From Lactobacillus sp. 0.1XD8-4 (GTDB lineage: Bacteria; Bacillota; Bacilli; Lactobacillales; Lactobacillaceae), in NCBI RefSeq assembly GCF_009663775.1, contig NZ_RDBR01000002.1, positions 18,304-82,303 on the forward strand: 64,000 nucleotides of DNA. Direction: 5' to 3'. Each line of letters begins with the position of its first letter. Within the stretch, counting starts at the first letter, position 1. The notes beneath the pieces are model-generated. The model saw nothing but the letters and a program-made list of their open reading frames with translations. It made no database searches and had not been told where the DNA came from. Shown here one piece after another: positions 63,078 to 64,000 of the stretch. A program made the translations under genes and the position numbers.

Positions 63078-63614
63078 ATGGATCAATTAGCAATGTTAAA
63101 GGAAGATTGCATCGTGAAGCAGAAGCGAGGAATACATATAATACTTGCTTCCATTGTGGTATGGAGTGGTATTTTAGTAGTACAATTACTCGCTATTCCA
63201 GTCCTGACGAAAAATTTATTAGTATTTATATGTACTGCTGCTCTTTTGCCAATTTCCTTTGTTATTTCCCGATTCATTAATGTTGATTTTCAAAACAAGG
63301 CGAACCCGTTAACAAAATTAGGAATGCTATTTTCGACAAACCAACTTTTATATCTCTTGATTGCAATGTGGATTTATCCAACTATTCCTAATAAAATGCT
63401 AATGGTTTTGGCAATCATTTTTGGTGCTCATTTACTGCCTTATAGTTGGTTGTATAATTCTAGGGTTTATTTAGTCTCGTCAATAATAATTTCAATATTG
63501 GCTTTATTTGTGGGACTAAATTTTACCCCATTCATTTTAGCCTTAGTTATGGTTGGGGCGGTAGTTGTGTTTTGCATTGCCTTGATATTTGAACATTTAA
63601 GAAGGAGTAAATAA
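63078..63614 (+). CDS. DUF7010-like multi-pass membrane protein
   Basis: This 178-residue protein has about six hydrophobic segments (first at about residues 20-42, then 46-65, 80-100, 103-120, 130-145 and 150-170). Between segments two and three is the polar FINVDFQNKANPLTKLGMLFS, seen in DUF7010-like proteins. The ATG at 63078 follows AAAGGTGGGG; a longer frame from 63024 lies upstream of that site. Its function is unknown. It is outside the element and belongs to the native chromosome. Confidence 0.65.
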   Translation: MDQLAMLKEDCIVKQKRGIHIILASIVVWSGILVVQLLAIPVLTKNLLVFICTAALLPISFVISRFINVDFQNKANPLTKLGMLFSTNQLLYLLIAMWIYPTIPNKMLMVLAIIFGAHLLPYSWLYNSRVYLVSSIIISILALFVGLNFTPFILALVMVGAVVVFCIALIFEHLRRSK

Positions 63615-64000
63615 AGTGGTTGGCTAAACCAAGACGATGCTTGGCATGTCACGGGTTAATTATCGCTCATCCTTGGACTTTAGCCTTGTGGTTACTTGCC
63701 ATGTTATTTTGCTATTGTTCGTAAAAATAGTTGCGGATGAGAGAAAATAAAATTTTTTCAGTCTTTTGATTTTGTTCTTAAATAAAGGCTGCATTTTACT
63801 TTTAAGCCATATTTATTCTGAAATTTACAGTAAAAGGCAAATTATTTCTTTCCTTATAATTGAAATAGTTCGCTGACGTAAAATTGCTGAAAAAAGTTAT
63901 TAGAAAAGTGTTGACGAGAAGGTGAAAGCACGGTATAGTAATTATCGTTGTCAAAACAGTTAAGTGCTGTTACGATGGATTAACAAAAAAGTTAAAAATA
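63615..64000 (+). promoter_or_regulatory. Gene-free end region with a strong promoter
   Basis: No coding frame is supported here. A strong promoter is TTGACG (63911-63916) and TATAGT (63934-63939) with 17-base spacing, preceded by an A/T-rich stretch (63880-63910) like an UP element. In related genomes lysS is often near an rRNA operon, so this may be an rRNA promoter for genes beyond 64000; that is inference. Confidence 0.55.

Noticed and set aside
63041..63280. 79-codon frame overlapping the membrane protein gene
   Set aside because: It is a shadow in another frame, lacks a ribosome site and has no domain; the 63078 frame has AAAGGTGGGG and clear membrane segments.

Overview
The window is chromosomal DNA of a lactic acid bacterium and most resembles Limosilactobacillus (Lactobacillus) reuteri. 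The reasons are the low G+C content, the gene orders murF-cshA, acpS-alr-mazF and mfd-rqcP-divIC-yabR-tilS-hpt-ftsH-hslO-dusB-lysS, a dltXABCD operon, and very large LPXTG surface proteins. The species name is an inference from sequence style and gene order; no database was consulted.

Region 1 (1-28 kb) holds housekeeping and surface genes. It starts with a truncated low-molecular-weight phosphatase gene, then lemA-htpX, murF, cshA and a 9.9-kb gene for a 3308-residue LPXTG adhesin with about 31 DUF1542-like three-helix repeats. A glutaminase follows, then the minus-strand dltXABCD operon, acpS-alr-mazF, a PyrR-type RNA attenuator before codBA (cytosine uptake and deamination), a T-box before a hydratase-family gene, and a CBS/ACT protein.

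Region 2 (28-41.5 kb) is the conserved pth-mfd-rqcP / divIC / yabR-tilS-hpt / ftsH / hslO / dusB-lysS block. It covers translation quality control, cell division, tRNA modification, purine salvage, membrane proteolysis and lysyl-tRNA synthesis.

Region 3 (about 41.49-62.74 kb) is an integrative element of about 21.2 kb inserted in the 3' end of lysS. It supplies a new lysS tail, and the displaced native tail is still readable at 62.71-62.78 kb. A tyrosine integrase and a Tn916-type excisionase lie at the right end. Leftwards from them are a large replication protein (an apparently degenerate PolB-like domain fused to an SF3 helicase), iteron-like repeats, a divergent winged-helix gene, a structured RNA candidate, a DUF1643 protein, an active-looking serine recombinase, and a catalytically dead recombinase paralogue coupled to a degenerate exonuclease-like gene. 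Cargo near the left end includes an IS200-type insertion with an amber-mutated transposase, an MqsR-like toxin with an HTH-Panacea antitoxin, a 512-residue putative PD-(D/E)xK nuclease, a candidate small RNA, a lipoprotein, an Xre regulator and an LPXTG SEC10/PgrA surface-exclusion-like protein. I see no phage structural, packaging or conjugation genes, so mobility probably depends on a helper or on the element's own excision and replication.

Region 4 (62.8-64 kb) resumes the chromosome with a DUF7010-like membrane protein and ends at a strong promoter that could serve an rRNA operon just outside the window.

The best candidates for undescribed biology are the PolB-like/SF3 fusion replicator, the 512-residue nuclease gene, the structured RNA at 56.25-56.42 kb and the dead recombinase/exonuclease pair.
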